From Archangium primigenium (lineage in GTDB: Bacteria; Myxococcota; Myxococcia; Myxococcales; Myxococcaceae), in NCBI RefSeq assembly GCF_016904885.1, contig NZ_JADWYI010000001.1:868001-932000 (forward strand): a stretch of DNA of 64,000 bases. Reading direction: 5' to 3'. The notes under the pieces were generated by a model. It ran no database searches and was not told the origin of the DNA. It saw nothing but the letters and a program-made list of their open reading frames with translations. Below, one piece after another: positions 16,679 through 25,625 of this stretch. Made by a program: the position numbers and the translations under genes. Position 1 is the stretch's first letter; every line of letters begins with the position of its first letter.

Positions 16679-18310
16679 TCAGCGGAAGTCGCCGCCAAAG
16701 CGGTCCACGACGTGGACGGCTTGGAAGTTGTCGAGGGTGGCCCGGTGGGGCCTGGCGCCCTTGGGCAGGGGAATGCCGATGGCTCCGTCATCCGCCCGCG
16801 CGTGCGCGAGCTCCATGCAGATGGGCACCACTTCGCCGTCATCCAGACGGGCCTGGGTGAAGCGGCCGTAGATCTTCTCCCGGGTGAAGAACAGCCTCCC
16901 GATGAGCCGGGTGTTGTCCACGAGCTCGCACCACGAGGCGAAGGTCGACACCTCGATGGGACCTTCCTCGACGACCACGGGCTTTTCCCGGAGCCTCACG
17001 AACTCGACGTTGTGCGTGTACACCCCCTTTCCAGGCTCGGTGAGCCCGAAGCGCAGGTGAGTCTCCCGGGCGCCCGGCGGGCACTCCTCGGGCGGCGGGG
17101 GCGGGTTGAACTTCACGCTCGCGCAGCCCGGGGCCACGCACGCGGCGCCAGCGAGCAGCGCGGCCTTCGCCACGGCGCGGGTCTTCGAGGGGGTCTTCAT
17201 GTCGGTGTCCTCTCCAGGTGACGTGCGGGGTTCCGCACGCGGGAGAACCTCTCCCGTCAGGCCCGGGAGAGCCACTTCCTGGCGGGAGCCTTCCTCCCGC
17301 GGCGGGTGCCGCTCGGACCACTCGGGACGTGGGGTGAGGCAGAAGACGCCCAGCGCGAGCACCAGCGCCGCCCCCCAGGGCCCTCGTTTCCAGTGGAGCG
17401 CGGAGCCACCGGGCGCGGGCGCGGGCGCGGGCGGCGGCTCGAACAGGGGCAGGTTCCAGCTCCGGTCGGCGTGGCTCCACGCCTCGGACAGGGCCTGGGC
17501 GAGCGCGGGCGCGTCCGGGTAGCGCGCCCGGGGGTCCTTCTCCAGCAGGCGCTGGCACACCTCGCCCAGGGCCGGGGGCACACGGAGGTTGAGCGCGTGC
17601 GGCGCGGGCGGCGTGTGGTTCAGGATGCGCTGGGTGAGGGGCCCGTACCGGTCGCCGAAGGGCAGCTCGCGCGTGAGCAGCCAGTAGAGCGTCACGCCCA
17701 GGGCCCACAGGTCCTCGGGGGGGCCTGGCGAGAAGGGCTCGCCCGTCCACTCGCGGGCGTGGCGCAGCACTTCCGGGCTGCGGTACTCGGGGGTCCCCGG
17801 CGGCAGGCGGGGCGTGAGGCGCCGCGCGTCCGCATGGCAGGCCGCGCCGAAGTCCACCAGCACGGGCTGGCCGTCCTTGTGGCGCACGAGCACGTTCCGC
17901 TCCTTCACGTCCCGGTGCACCACCCCCGAGCCGTGCACGTCCGCGAGCAGCAGCACGAGCGGCAGGAGCACCTGGTGCACGAGCGTGAGCGCGGAGGGGT
18001 TCTGCTCGCGGGCCCAGTCCTCCAGGGTGAGGCCCTCCACGAGCTCCAGCGCGAGCACCTGGAAGCGCGGCGCCGCGTCCGGCCACATGCCCCAGCCCTG
18101 GAAGCCCACGACGTTCGGGTGGCGCTGGCGGCGCAGGGCCTCCATCTCCCGCGCGACGCGGGGGTCTTCCAGGGCCAGGAGCTTGAGGGCGAAGGGCCGG
18201 CCCTCGCGCCGCGCCCGGTACACGGTGCCCGAGCCCCCGGCGTCCAGGGGCCCGTCGATGACGAAGCCCGCCACGTGTGTGCCCGGCGCCAGTCGTCGCG
18301 TGTCGTTCAC
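16679..18310 (-). CDS. Ser/Thr protein kinase reading in frame into a lipoprotein
   Basis: One open frame of 543 codons. Residues 10-280 are a Hanks-type kinase: glycine loop DAGGSGTVY, Lys43, HRDVKERN with catalytic Asp134, DFG at 153-155, and the PEYRSPEV segment. A transmembrane helix follows near 317-333 (WGAALVLALGVFCL). At codon 371 (ATG at 17200) a complete lipoprotein signal begins (MKTPSKTRAVAKAALLAG then APGCA), preceded by a strong ribosome-binding site, and continues for 173 residues of beta-rich secreted protein. Either the kinase gene has lost its stop, or this is a kinase gene and a lipoprotein gene sharing one frame, the second being translated from its own start. The kinase would face the cytoplasm and the lipoprotein the periplasm, so a working single chain needs unusual topology. 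Confidence 0.85.
   Translation of the reverse strand: MNDTRRLAPGTHVAGFVIDGPLDAGGSGTVYRARREGRPFALKLLALEDPRVAREMEALRRQRHPNVVGFQGWGMWPDAAPRFQVLALELVEGLTLEDWAREQNPSALTLVHQVLLPLVLLLADVHGSGVVHRDVKERNVLVRHKDGQPVLVDFGAACHADARRLTPRLPPGTPEYRSPEVLRHAREWTGEPFSPGPPEDLWALGVTLYWLLTRELPFGDRYGPLTQRILNHTPPAPHALNLRVPPALGEVCQRLLEKDPRARYPDAPALAQALSEAWSHADRSWNLPLFEPPPAPAPAPGGSALHWKRGPWGAALVLALGVFCLTPRPEWSERHPPREEGSRQEVALPGLTGEVLPRAEPRTSPGEDTDMKTPSKTRAVAKAALLAGAACVAPGCASVKFNPPPPPEECPPGARETHLRFGLTEPGKGVYTHNVEFVRLREKPVVVEEGPIEVSTFASWCELVDNTRLIGRLFFTREKIYGRFTQARLDDGEVVPICMELAHARADDGAIGIPLPKGARPHRATLDNFQAVHVVDRFGGDFR
17198..17215 (-). promoter_or_regulatory. Internal ribosome-binding site and start for the lipoprotein part
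   Basis: Within the kinase frame, GGAGAGGA (17215-17208) stands 7 nt before the ATG at 17200. The site immediately precedes a full lipoprotein signal peptide, so independent initiation here is likely. Confidence 0.6.
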
Positions 18311-18409
18311 CGCCGTGGCCTCGCCCCAAAAGGGCGGAAGGCTAGCGTCGGGGCGGGCAAAAGCCCCGGACGTGGGGGGTTGGCCGGGCCCGGGCCGAGG
18401 CCTTGGGTG

Positions 18410-19843
18410 CTACCCGGTGCGCCACACCTCGCTCTGGAGCAGGGCGCGCGCGGCGAGGTGGCCGCACAGCCCGTGCACGCCCGCGCCCGGCGGCGTGGAG
18501 GCCGAGCACAGGTAGAGGCGCGGGTCCGGCGTGGCGTAGGGCACGAGGCTCGCCACGGGCCGGGCGAGCAGTTGCAGGCCCTCCATGGCGCCGCCGGAGA
18601 TGTCGCCGCCCAGGAAGTTCGCGTTGTAGGCCTCGTACTGCGCGGGCGAGCGCGTGTGCCGGGCGAGGATGCGCGCGCCGAAGCCCGGGGCGAAGCGCTC
18701 GAGCTGGGCCTCGATGCGCGCCGTCATGTCCTCGGTGCAGCCGTTGGGCACGTGGCAGTAGGCCCAGCCGGTGTGCTGGCCGGGCGGCGCGCGGGTGTCG
18801 TCGAAGGGCGTGTGCTGGGCGACGAGCACGTAGGGGCGCTCGGGCGCCTCGCCGCGCGCCACGGCGGCCTCGCTCGCGGCGATTTCCTCCAGGGTGCCGC
18901 CCACGTGCACGGTGCCCGCGCGCGCGCAGCCGGGGGCGCGCCAGGGGATGGGGCCGGAGAGCGCCCAGTCCACCTTGAAGACGCCCGGGCCCCGGCGGTA
19001 GCGCCCGAGCTTCTCCACGTACGCGGGGGGCAGCCGGTGGCCCGCGAGCTTCACGAGCTGCTCGGGCGACACGTCGAGCAGCACGGCGCGCGCGCGGGGC
19101 AGGGCGTCCACGTTCTCCACGCGCTCGCCCGTCACCACCTCGCCGCCGAGCACGCCGAGGTAGCCCACCAGCGCGTCCACGAGCTTCTGCGTGCCGCCGC
19201 GCGGAAACGGCCAGCCCACGGCGTGGCCCGAGGCGAGCAGGAGGATGCCGAAGGCGGAGGTGAGGGGGCGCTCGAGCGCGGAGAAGGAGTGGGCGGCGCC
19301 GCCGGCGAAGAGCGCGCGGGCCTGGGGCCCCCGGAAGGCCCCGAGCGCTTGGCCGTGGGCGGAGCGCAGGGCGCGCAGGCCGAAGCGCGCCAGGCGCAGG
19401 GGCCGGCGCGGGAAGTGGAAGGGGTCGCCGAGCTGGGCCATCACGTCGTCGAAGGCGCGCACCATGGGGCGCATCCAGCGCACGTAGCGCCGGGCGTCCG
19501 GGCCGAGGCTCCGGGCGGTGGCCTCCAGGTCGCGCTCCAGCACGGCGGCGGTGCCATCCTCCAACGGGTGGGCGAGCGGGGCCTCCGGGTGCACCCACTC
19601 CAGGCCGTGGTCGCCCAGGGGCAACTGGCGCAGGAAGGGCGAGGCGACGGCGAGCGGGTGCACGGCGGAGCAGACGTCGTGGATGAAGCCGGGCAGGGTG
19701 AGCGCGGCCGAGCGCGCGCCGCCGCCGGGGGTGGGGGCCGCCTCCAGCACGCGCACCGAGCGGCCCGCCCGGGCCAGGGTCACCGCCGCGGCGAGCCCAT
19801 TGGGCCCGGCGCCCACCACCACCGCATCGAGGACCGCGCTCAT
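18410..19843 (-). CDS. FAD-dependent phytoene desaturase/amine oxidase-like oxidoreductase
   Basis: 477 aa from the ATG at 19843. The dinucleotide-binding motif VVVGAGPNGLAAAVTLARAG lies at the very N-terminus and is followed by the VLEAAPTPGGGARS segment shared by carotenoid desaturase-like and pyridine nucleotide-disulfide oxidoreductase domain proteins (PYROXD2 type). The C-terminal GVHGLCGHLAARALL supplies the second FAD contact. Substrate unknown: no carotenoid genes are adjacent. It is divergent from the SDR gene across a 217-bp gap. Confidence 0.85.
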   Translation of the reverse strand: MSAVLDAVVVGAGPNGLAAAVTLARAGRSVRVLEAAPTPGGGARSAALTLPGFIHDVCSAVHPLAVASPFLRQLPLGDHGLEWVHPEAPLAHPLEDGTAAVLERDLEATARSLGPDARRYVRWMRPMVRAFDDVMAQLGDPFHFPRRPLRLARFGLRALRSAHGQALGAFRGPQARALFAGGAAHSFSALERPLTSAFGILLLASGHAVGWPFPRGGTQKLVDALVGYLGVLGGEVVTGERVENVDALPRARAVLLDVSPEQLVKLAGHRLPPAYVEKLGRYRRGPGVFKVDWALSGPIPWRAPGCARAGTVHVGGTLEEIAASEAAVARGEAPERPYVLVAQHTPFDDTRAPPGQHTGWAYCHVPNGCTEDMTARIEAQLERFAPGFGARILARHTRSPAQYEAYNANFLGGDISGGAMEGLQLLARPVASLVPYATPDPRLYLCSASTPPGAGVHGLCGHLAARALLQSEVWRTG

Positions 19844-20060
19844 GGCGCGCGAGCTTGAACCGACCTCACGAGTCACGGGCACGCCTGCCTCTGTGATGCG
19901 TTCACCACCGGACGTCCGAGGTTGTCTGGCGTGGGGGCACCCGGGCGGGCGGGCGAGGCGCGCGGGGGGCTTGCCTGCCGGGGAGGGGAATCGGCCCCAT
20001 CCTGTCCGGAAGGACCAGGATTGCCGCGGGGCGCGGCCCGGCGAGGGGAGGGGTCAGGAC

Positions 20061-21044
20061 ATGAAACGCCAGGATTTGAAGGGACAGGTCGCGATCGTGA
20101 CGGGGGCGTCGAGCGGGGTGGGGTGGCAGACCGCGCGGCGGCTCGCGGAGGCGGGCATGAAGCTGTGCGTGACGGCGCGCACGGTGGAGGCGTTGGAGTG
20201 GCTGGCCAATGAGATCCGCCAGCGGGGCGGCGAGTGTCTGGTGGTGCCCGGCGACGTGACGGTGCAGGAGGACGTGGAGCGCGTGGTGGCCGAGTGCGTG
20301 GCGCGCTTTGGCCGCGTGGACATGCTGGTGAACAACGCGGGCGTGCAGTCTTATGGCGCGTTCGACGCGCTGCCCTGGGAGCACATCACCCGCATCCTGG
20401 ACGTCAACTGCCTGGGCTTCATGCGCTTCGCCCGCGCGGTGATGCCGCACTTCCGCCGCCAGGGCTCGGGCCACGTGCTCAACGTGCAGTCCATGCTGTC
20501 CAAGGGCGCCGCGCCGCTCCTGTCCGCGTACACCGCGAGCAAGCACGCCACGCTCGGCTGGGCCAAGTCGCTGCAACTGGAGCTGTCGGGCACGGGCATC
20601 TCCGTGTCCAACATCCTGGTGCCCTCGGTGGACACCAACATGTTCGCCCACGCGCCCACGCTCTTGTCCCGCGCGCCGCAGCCGGTGCCGCCCACGTATG
20701 ACGTGGACGTGGTGGCGCGCTCCATCGTCGCCGCCGCGCGACGGCCGGGAAAGACGCGCGTGCCGGTGTTCCTCCAGGGCTGGCTCATCCTCGCCATGGA
20801 CACCCTGGCGCCGTGGGCGGGTGACTGGGTGCTGGGCCGCTTCGGCGTGCGCATGCAGCAGCGCGAGACGTCCGTGCACCGCCCCGAGGGCAACCTGTTC
20901 AAGCCCATGGCGGGCACCTTCGGCCCTCGGGGACCCGTGCCCCCCACGCCCGGCTGGCTGCGCTACTCGGCCACCGCGGGCCTGGCGGTGCTCGCGGGCG
21001 GCGTGGTGCTCGGCATGGCGGGGCTCTCGCGCGCGGTGCGCTGA
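20061..21044 (+). CDS. Short-chain dehydrogenase/reductase with C-terminal membrane segment
   Basis: 327 aa. Classical SDR: NAD(P)-binding TGASSGVG near residue 15, NNAG near 93, and the catalytic Ser with YTASK (SMLSKGAAPLLSAYTASKHA). After the Rossmann domain it carries about 70 additional residues ending in a hydrophobic helix (ATAGLAVLAGGVVLGMAGL) that may anchor it in the membrane. The start at 20061 follows a GAGGGG site. Substrate unknown; a lipid or ketone reductase is plausible. Confidence 0.88.
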   Translation: MKRQDLKGQVAIVTGASSGVGWQTARRLAEAGMKLCVTARTVEALEWLANEIRQRGGECLVVPGDVTVQEDVERVVAECVARFGRVDMLVNNAGVQSYGAFDALPWEHITRILDVNCLGFMRFARAVMPHFRRQGSGHVLNVQSMLSKGAAPLLSAYTASKHATLGWAKSLQLELSGTGISVSNILVPSVDTNMFAHAPTLLSRAPQPVPPTYDVDVVARSIVAAARRPGKTRVPVFLQGWLILAMDTLAPWAGDWVLGRFGVRMQQRETSVHRPEGNLFKPMAGTFGPRGPVPPTPGWLRYSATAGLAVLAGGVVLGMAGLSRAVR

Positions 21045-21048
21045 GCCC

Positions 21049-21684
21049 TCAGGCCTCGGGCTCCTCGCGCACCTCGACGAGCACGTCGCCGAGCGTCACG
21101 TCGAGCAGCGCCTGGTGGAAGTCCGGCAGCCGGTGCTCGGGCAGGAGCACCTGGTAGCCCACGGTGGCGGCGTACGTCTCCGCCACCAGCTCCGCCTCGT
21201 GCGCGGGCAGCAGCCGGCGCACGCCGTCCACGCTCGTGTACTCCAGCTCGATGGCCACGCGCACCCGGCGCACCCGCTCCACCGTGGGCAGCGACTCGAG
21301 CGCCTGCTGCACAGAGCCCGTGTACGCGCGCACCAGGCCCCCCTTGCCCAGCAGCGTGCCGCCGAAGTACCGGGTGACCACCACCGCCACCTCGCCCACG
21401 CCCCCGTGCAGGAGCGCGGTGAGCATGGGGCGGCCCGCGGTGCCGTGGGGCTCGCCGTCGTCGCTCATGCCCACCTGGGCGGTGGAGCCGGGCGGGCCCA
21501 CCGAGAAGGCCCAGCAGTTGTGCGTGGCATCGGGGAACTCCGCGCGCACGCGGGCGATGAAGGCGCGGGCCTCCTCCACCGTGGGCGCCGGGGCGGCCGT
21601 GGTGAGGAAGCGGCTCTTCTGGATCTCCTGCTCCACCCGGTGGACACGCGCGGGGACGCGGTAGCGTCTGGCTTCCTCTCCCAT
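21049..21684 (-). CDS. IMPACT/YigZ family protein (UPF0029)
   Basis: 211 aa starting at the ATG at 21684. The conserved block HNCWAFSVG ... SDDGEPHGTAGRPML ... VVVTRYFGGTLLGKGGLVRAY is diagnostic of YigZ/IMPACT proteins. The C-terminal 70 residues match the DUF1949 ferredoxin-like domain. The bacterial role is poorly known (proposed translation-related regulation). It converges on the SDR gene with 4 bp between them. Confidence 0.92.
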   Translation of the reverse strand: MGEEARRYRVPARVHRVEQEIQKSRFLTTAAPAPTVEEARAFIARVRAEFPDATHNCWAFSVGPPGSTAQVGMSDDGEPHGTAGRPMLTALLHGGVGEVAVVVTRYFGGTLLGKGGLVRAYTGSVQQALESLPTVERVRRVRVAIELEYTSVDGVRRLLPAHEAELVAETYAATVGYQVLLPEHRLPDFHQALLDVTLGDVLVEVREEPEA

Positions 21685-21827
21685 GGCGCCGTCCACTCTA
21701 GCGGGGCGCCCGTGCACGCGCCGGACTGTTCCACCCGCGCGACAGTGTGTGCCAGGCCCTTCGGCTAATCCTCCTCGCCCGTCCTGGCTAACGTGCGCCT
21801 CCGTCCCCACGGCCCCAGGAGCCCGCC

Positions 21828-22235
21828 ATGCCTTCCGTCACCGCCACCACCGAGCAGCCCCGCGCCTTCCGCCAGGTCCTCCACGTGGGCGCCCACGTGC
21901 TCCACGCCGACGTGTCCGCCGAAGCGGGCGGCGAGGGCTCGGCGCCCGATCCCCATGACTACTTCGACGCCTCGCTCGCGGCGTGCAAGGCGCTCACGGC
22001 CACGTGGTACGCGCGCAAGGCGGGCCTGGCCCTGGAGCGGGTGGAGACGCACGTCACGCGCGACGCGTCCCGGGAGCGCGAGGGCCACTACACGCTCCGG
22101 GTGGCGCTCACCTTCCACGGCGCGCTGAGCCCCGAGGAGCGGCGGCGGTTGCACGACGTGGCCGCCCGCTGCCCGCTGCACAAGCTGATGACGTCGGCGA
22201 CGGTGGAGATCGTGACCGAGCCCCTGGCGGAGTGA
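21828..22235 (+). CDS. OsmC-family peroxiredoxin-like protein
   Basis: 135 aa. OsmC/YhfA-type protein with both conserved cysteines, in ASLAACKALTATWYA and in AARCPLHKLM. These reduce organic hydroperoxides with thiols in OsmC/Ohr. The short length and DPHDYFDASLAACK block fit the YhfA-like branch. It stands alone; the adjacent Uma2 gene is a separate family. Confidence 0.9.
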   Translation: MPSVTATTEQPRAFRQVLHVGAHVLHADVSAEAGGEGSAPDPHDYFDASLAACKALTATWYARKAGLALERVETHVTRDASREREGHYTLRVALTFHGALSPEERRRLHDVAARCPLHKLMTSATVEIVTEPLAE

Positions 22236-22316
22236 GCCCCACCCTACCGGAAATGTCAGCCCCCGCGATAGGATGGGAGCGGTCGGGCGCGGGGCCCGGC
22301 GCAACGGTGGGGTGAC

Positions 22317-22919
22317 ATGGGCAAGGTGAAGTTTCCGGCGACGTACGAGGACCTCGAGGCGCTGCCGGTCGGGTGGGTGGGCGAGCTCATCGACGACGCG
22401 CTGTGGGCGTTTCCCCGGCCGGCGAAGTGGAACGCCTGGTCGGCGTCGGCGCTCGGGGTCCGGCTGGGCGCCGCGTTCGGCGAGGGCCAGGGCGGGCGGG
22501 GCGGGTGGTGGGTGCTGGACGAGCCGGAGCTGCACCTGGGCGCGCAGGTGCTGGTGCCGGACCTGGCGGCGTGGCGGTGCGAGCGGGTGCCGGACCTGTT
22601 CGCGCGCGATGCGCCCGCCTTCGACGTGGCACCCGATTGGGTGTGCGAGGTGCTGTCCCCGTCCACGGCGGCGTTGGATCGCGGGCGCAAGCTGGCGCTC
22701 TACCACCAGCAGGGCGTGGGGCATGCGTGGCTGGTGGACCCGCGGGCCCGGACGGTGGAGGTGTTCCGCCGGGAGCCGCCGGGCTGGCGGACGGTGGGCC
22801 GGCATGGCGGGGACGAGGTGATCCACGCGGAGCCCTTCGGCGCCGAGCCCCTGCCCTTGGTGCGGCTCTGGGCGCCGCCCCGGCCCGTGGCGCCTGGTGA
22901 CAGCAGTCACCAGGGCTAG
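22317..22919 (+). CDS. Uma2 family (DUF820) endonuclease-like protein
   Basis: 200 aa. Uma2 proteins have a PD-(D/E)XK-like fold. Motifs seen: GWVGELIDDAL near the N-terminus, VLVPDLAAWR (Asp), CEVLSPSTAALDRGRKLALYHQQGV (Glu, Lys) and HAWLVDPRARTVEVF. Active-site residues look intact. The family is often found in multiple copies in cyanobacteria and myxobacteria; its biological role is unknown. Confidence 0.9.
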   Translation: MGKVKFPATYEDLEALPVGWVGELIDDALWAFPRPAKWNAWSASALGVRLGAAFGEGQGGRGGWWVLDEPELHLGAQVLVPDLAAWRCERVPDLFARDAPAFDVAPDWVCEVLSPSTAALDRGRKLALYHQQGVGHAWLVDPRARTVEVFRREPPGWRTVGRHGGDEVIHAEPFGAEPLPLVRLWAPPRPVAPGDSSHQG

Positions 22920-23004
22920 ACGCGAGTCACCAGGGCGCCGCCGGTCCGGAGGGAGTGAGCCAAGGAAATTCAAGGGGTTGGAACCCCTCGGGCGGCGCGG
23001 AGGG

Positions 23005-23021
23005 CTGGCATGCGCCGTGCT
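23005..23021 (+). promoter_or_regulatory. Sigma-54 type -24/-12 promoter candidate
   Basis: CTGGCATGCGCCGTGCT places GG at 23007-23008 and GC at 23019-23020 with exactly 10 nt between, and matches most of the YTGGCACGrNNNTTGCW consensus. It is 39 bp upstream of the ATG at 23060 and on the same strand. Confidence 0.45.
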
Positions 23022-23059
23022 TTATGTCCCCGTGTCGTCCCTTCCCGAGGAACCGCCCC

Positions 23060-23494
23060 ATGGTCCGCGCCGCCGCCGTCTCGCTCCCGATGAACACCGC
23101 CCGCGCCGCCCAGGCGCAGCGCGCGGTGGCGGCGCCCCGGACCCAGACGGCCGCCCCGGCGCAGGCCAAGGGCCGGGTGGGACAGAAGGACAGCTTCGGC
23201 GCCGCGGCGGCGCACGGCGGCGAGCGCCTGGGCCAGCTGCTGCACTTCCCCGAGCAGGACCTGGTGGGCGCGGGCTCGGGCGGCGCGGGCCAGGCGGAGT
23301 GGAGCGAGGAGCAGGTGGCCTCGCAGGCGCGGGACACGCTGGCCCAGCTGCTCCAGGGCGAGGGCATGTCGGCCGACGACGCGCGCGACTTCATGGCGGC
23401 CCTGAGCAGCTCGCTGGACGGCGACACGAGCGAGGTGCTCGGCGAGGCGCTGGTGGACCTGTCCCAGGACACGGCGGAGGCCTCGCTCTTCTGA
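23060..23494 (+). CDS. Small unrecognised Ala/Gln-rich protein
   Basis: 144 aa from the ATG at 23060, which has GAGGAA 8 nt upstream; the frame stays open further upstream but looks random. The first 50 residues are Ala/Gln/Arg-rich and probably disordered. The rest is acidic and helical (WSEEQVASQARDTLAQLLQG, DDARDFMAALSSS). No known domain recognised. A sigma-54-like promoter lies just upstream, which in myxobacteria often marks starvation- or development-related genes. Confidence 0.65.
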   Translation: MVRAAAVSLPMNTARAAQAQRAVAAPRTQTAAPAQAKGRVGQKDSFGAAAAHGGERLGQLLHFPEQDLVGAGSGGAGQAEWSEEQVASQARDTLAQLLQGEGMSADDARDFMAALSSSLDGDTSEVLGEALVDLSQDTAEASLF

Positions 23495-23546
23495 GCCGGA
23501 CCGCCGGACCCTGTACTCCAGGCCTATATAAGGAGGAAGACGCGCA

Positions 23547-24041
23547 TCAGGCGTCGGCCGGGCCCATGGGCCGGGGGCCGGGGCCTCGAGGCGCGTGCCG
23601 TTGTCGGGACAGCGCGGCCTCGGTGACGACGCCGAAGAGCAGCACCTGGAGCCCCAGGGCGAGCTTCTCTCCCCGGCTCCACTGGCGCCGGGGCGGGGTG
23701 ACGCGCAGGAGGGGAAAGCTCACGGCCTCGAACAGGCCCACGGCGGCCCCGAGCGCGAGGCCCCCGAGCCGGACGGAGGCGGGCAGCCGCGGACGCAGGG
23801 CCGCGTAGAGCGCGCCGATGGTGGGGCCATACACCCATCGGGTGGCGAGTCCCCAGCGCTGCGCGGAAGGGGGCGCGAGCCGGATGCCCCAGGCCCGCCG
23901 GGCGGCGCGGGTGAGCAGGGGCGTCACGGCGTACACGGGCGGCCGACCCAGCAGGGCATCCCGAAAGGGCTCGAGGGCACTCAGGGCCAGGGTCCCGAGG
24001 GCGCCCGCGATGGCGCCCGACGTCTGTGGAATCGCGCTCAC
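23547..24041 (-). CDS. Small membrane protein related to the DUF1440-like protein at 7890-8414
   Basis: 164 aa with three or four hydrophobic glycine/alanine segments (GAIAGALGTLALSALEPF, VYGPTIGALYAALRP, LGGLALGAAVGLFEAVSFPL, GLQVLLFGVVTEAAL). The order of segments and the YGPTIGALYAAL motif parallel YGTAWGALYGAL in the protein encoded at 7890-8414, so they are likely paralogues. Function unknown. Confidence 0.6.
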   Translation of the reverse strand: MSAIPQTSGAIAGALGTLALSALEPFRDALLGRPPVYAVTPLLTRAARRAWGIRLAPPSAQRWGLATRWVYGPTIGALYAALRPRLPASVRLGGLALGAAVGLFEAVSFPLLRVTPPRRQWSRGEKLALGLQVLLFGVVTEAALSRQRHAPRGPGPRPMGPADA

Positions 24042-24209
24042 GTGTCACCTCGCCGCGTCTATGTCTCAACATGGGGACGGTGGGCGCCCTGTCATGTCGG
24101 GATCGGGCGTGTTGGTGGCGGAGCGAGGCGCCAGCCGAGGCGTTGGCTCCTCCACAGGGCCCATGGCAAAAGGGGGACGCGGCCCAGGGGGCATGTTCAC
24201 CTTGGACCC

Positions 24210-25625
24210 ATGGCCAATTACGACTTCGATCTGTTCACCATTGGCGGAGGTTCGGGAGGGGTGGCGGCGAGCCGCCGCGCGGGGGCGTTGGGGGCCCGGG
24301 TGGCGCTGTGCGAGGAGAACCAGGTGGGCGGCACCTGCGTGCACCGCGGCTGCGTGCCCAAGAAGCTGCTCGTCTACGGCGCGCACTTCCGCGAGGAGTT
24401 CGAGGACGCGGCGGGCCATGGCTGGACCCTGGCGGAGCCGCCGCGCTTCGACTGGGGCACGCTCCAGGCGGCCAAGGACAAGGAGCTGGAGCGGCTGGAG
24501 GGCGTCTACCGCCGGATGCTCAAGGACTCCGGGGTCCGCGTCATCCAGGGGCGGGGCCGGGTGGTGGACGCGCACACGGTGGAGGTGGGGGAGCAGCGCT
24601 ACACGGCGCGCCACGTGCTCGTGGCCACGGGCTCGTTTCCCTCCCTGCCGCGGGTGAAGGGCGTCGAGCATGGGCTCACGTCGGATGACGCCTTGAGCTT
24701 GAAGGCCGTGCCCCGGCGGCTGCTCATCGTGGGGGCGGGCTACATCGGCGTGGAGTTCGCGGGCATCTTCCGCGCGCTGGGGGCGCGGGTGACGATGTTC
24801 TTCCGGGGCTCCACGGTGCTGCGCGGCTTCGATGACGACGTGCGCGCCTTCCTCACGCAGGAGCTGCGCAAGAAGGGCGTGGACCTGCGGCCGGAGACGC
24901 AGGTGGCGGACGTGGAGAAGCGGCCGGATGGCTCGCTCAGCGTGCTCACGGGCATGGGGGAGACGCTGGAGGTGGACGCGGTGCTGTTCGCCACGGGGCG
25001 CGTGCCCCACACGAAGGGCCTGGGGCTGGAAGCGGCGGGGGTGAAGCTGGACGAGCGGGGCGCGGTGTGCGTGGACGCGCACTCGCGCTCGAGCGTGGAG
25101 AGCATCCTCGCGGTGGGGGACGTGACGGATCGCATCAACCTCACGCCGGTGGCCATCGCCGAGGGCCGCGCGGTGGCCGAGGGCCTCTTCAACGGGCAGG
25201 AGCGGAGCATGGACCACACGGGGGTGGCCTCGGCGGTGTTCAGCCAGCCGCCGGTGGGCGCGGTGGGGTGCACCGAGCGCGAGGCGCGCGAGAAGCACGG
25301 CGCGGTGGACGTGTACGTGAGCACCTTCCGGCCGATGAAACACGTGCTGAGCGGGCGGGAGGAGCGCACGCTCATCAAGGTCATCTGCGAGCCGGACGGC
25401 GGCCGGGTGCTGGGCTTTCACATGGTGGGAGCGGACGCGCCGGAGATCCTCCAGGGCCTGGCGGTGGCGCTCAAGTGCGGCGTGACGAAGCGGCAACTGG
25501 ACGCCACGGTGGGCATCCACCCCACGGCGGCCGAGGAGTTCGTGACGCTGCGGGACAAGCGCCCCGAGCCCGAGGCCGAGTCCGCGGGGGAACTCGGCCA
25601 CGACGCGCGCAAGAGCGTGGACTAG
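24210..25625 (+). CDS. gor: Glutathione-disulfide reductase
   Basis: 471 aa from the ATG at 24210 (MANYDFDLFTIGGG). FAD motif IGGGSGGVAASRRAG, redox-active GGTCVHRGCVPKK (Cys43, Cys48), NADP-binding VGAGYIGVEFAGIF, the ATGRVP segment, and the C-terminal HPTAAEE dimer-interface motif are all present. It reduces oxidised glutathione with NADPH in the cytoplasm. The residues after the second glycine-rich motif (FFRGSTVLRGFD) suit NADPH. Its stop overlaps that of the convergent proline dehydrogenase by 2 bp. Confidence 0.93.
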   Translation: MANYDFDLFTIGGGSGGVAASRRAGALGARVALCEENQVGGTCVHRGCVPKKLLVYGAHFREEFEDAAGHGWTLAEPPRFDWGTLQAAKDKELERLEGVYRRMLKDSGVRVIQGRGRVVDAHTVEVGEQRYTARHVLVATGSFPSLPRVKGVEHGLTSDDALSLKAVPRRLLIVGAGYIGVEFAGIFRALGARVTMFFRGSTVLRGFDDDVRAFLTQELRKKGVDLRPETQVADVEKRPDGSLSVLTGMGETLEVDAVLFATGRVPHTKGLGLEAAGVKLDERGAVCVDAHSRSSVESILAVGDVTDRINLTPVAIAEGRAVAEGLFNGQERSMDHTGVASAVFSQPPVGAVGCTEREAREKHGAVDVYVSTFRPMKHVLSGREERTLIKVICEPDGGRVLGFHMVGADAPEILQGLAVALKCGVTKRQLDATVGIHPTAAEEFVTLRDKRPEPEAESAGELGHDARKSVD

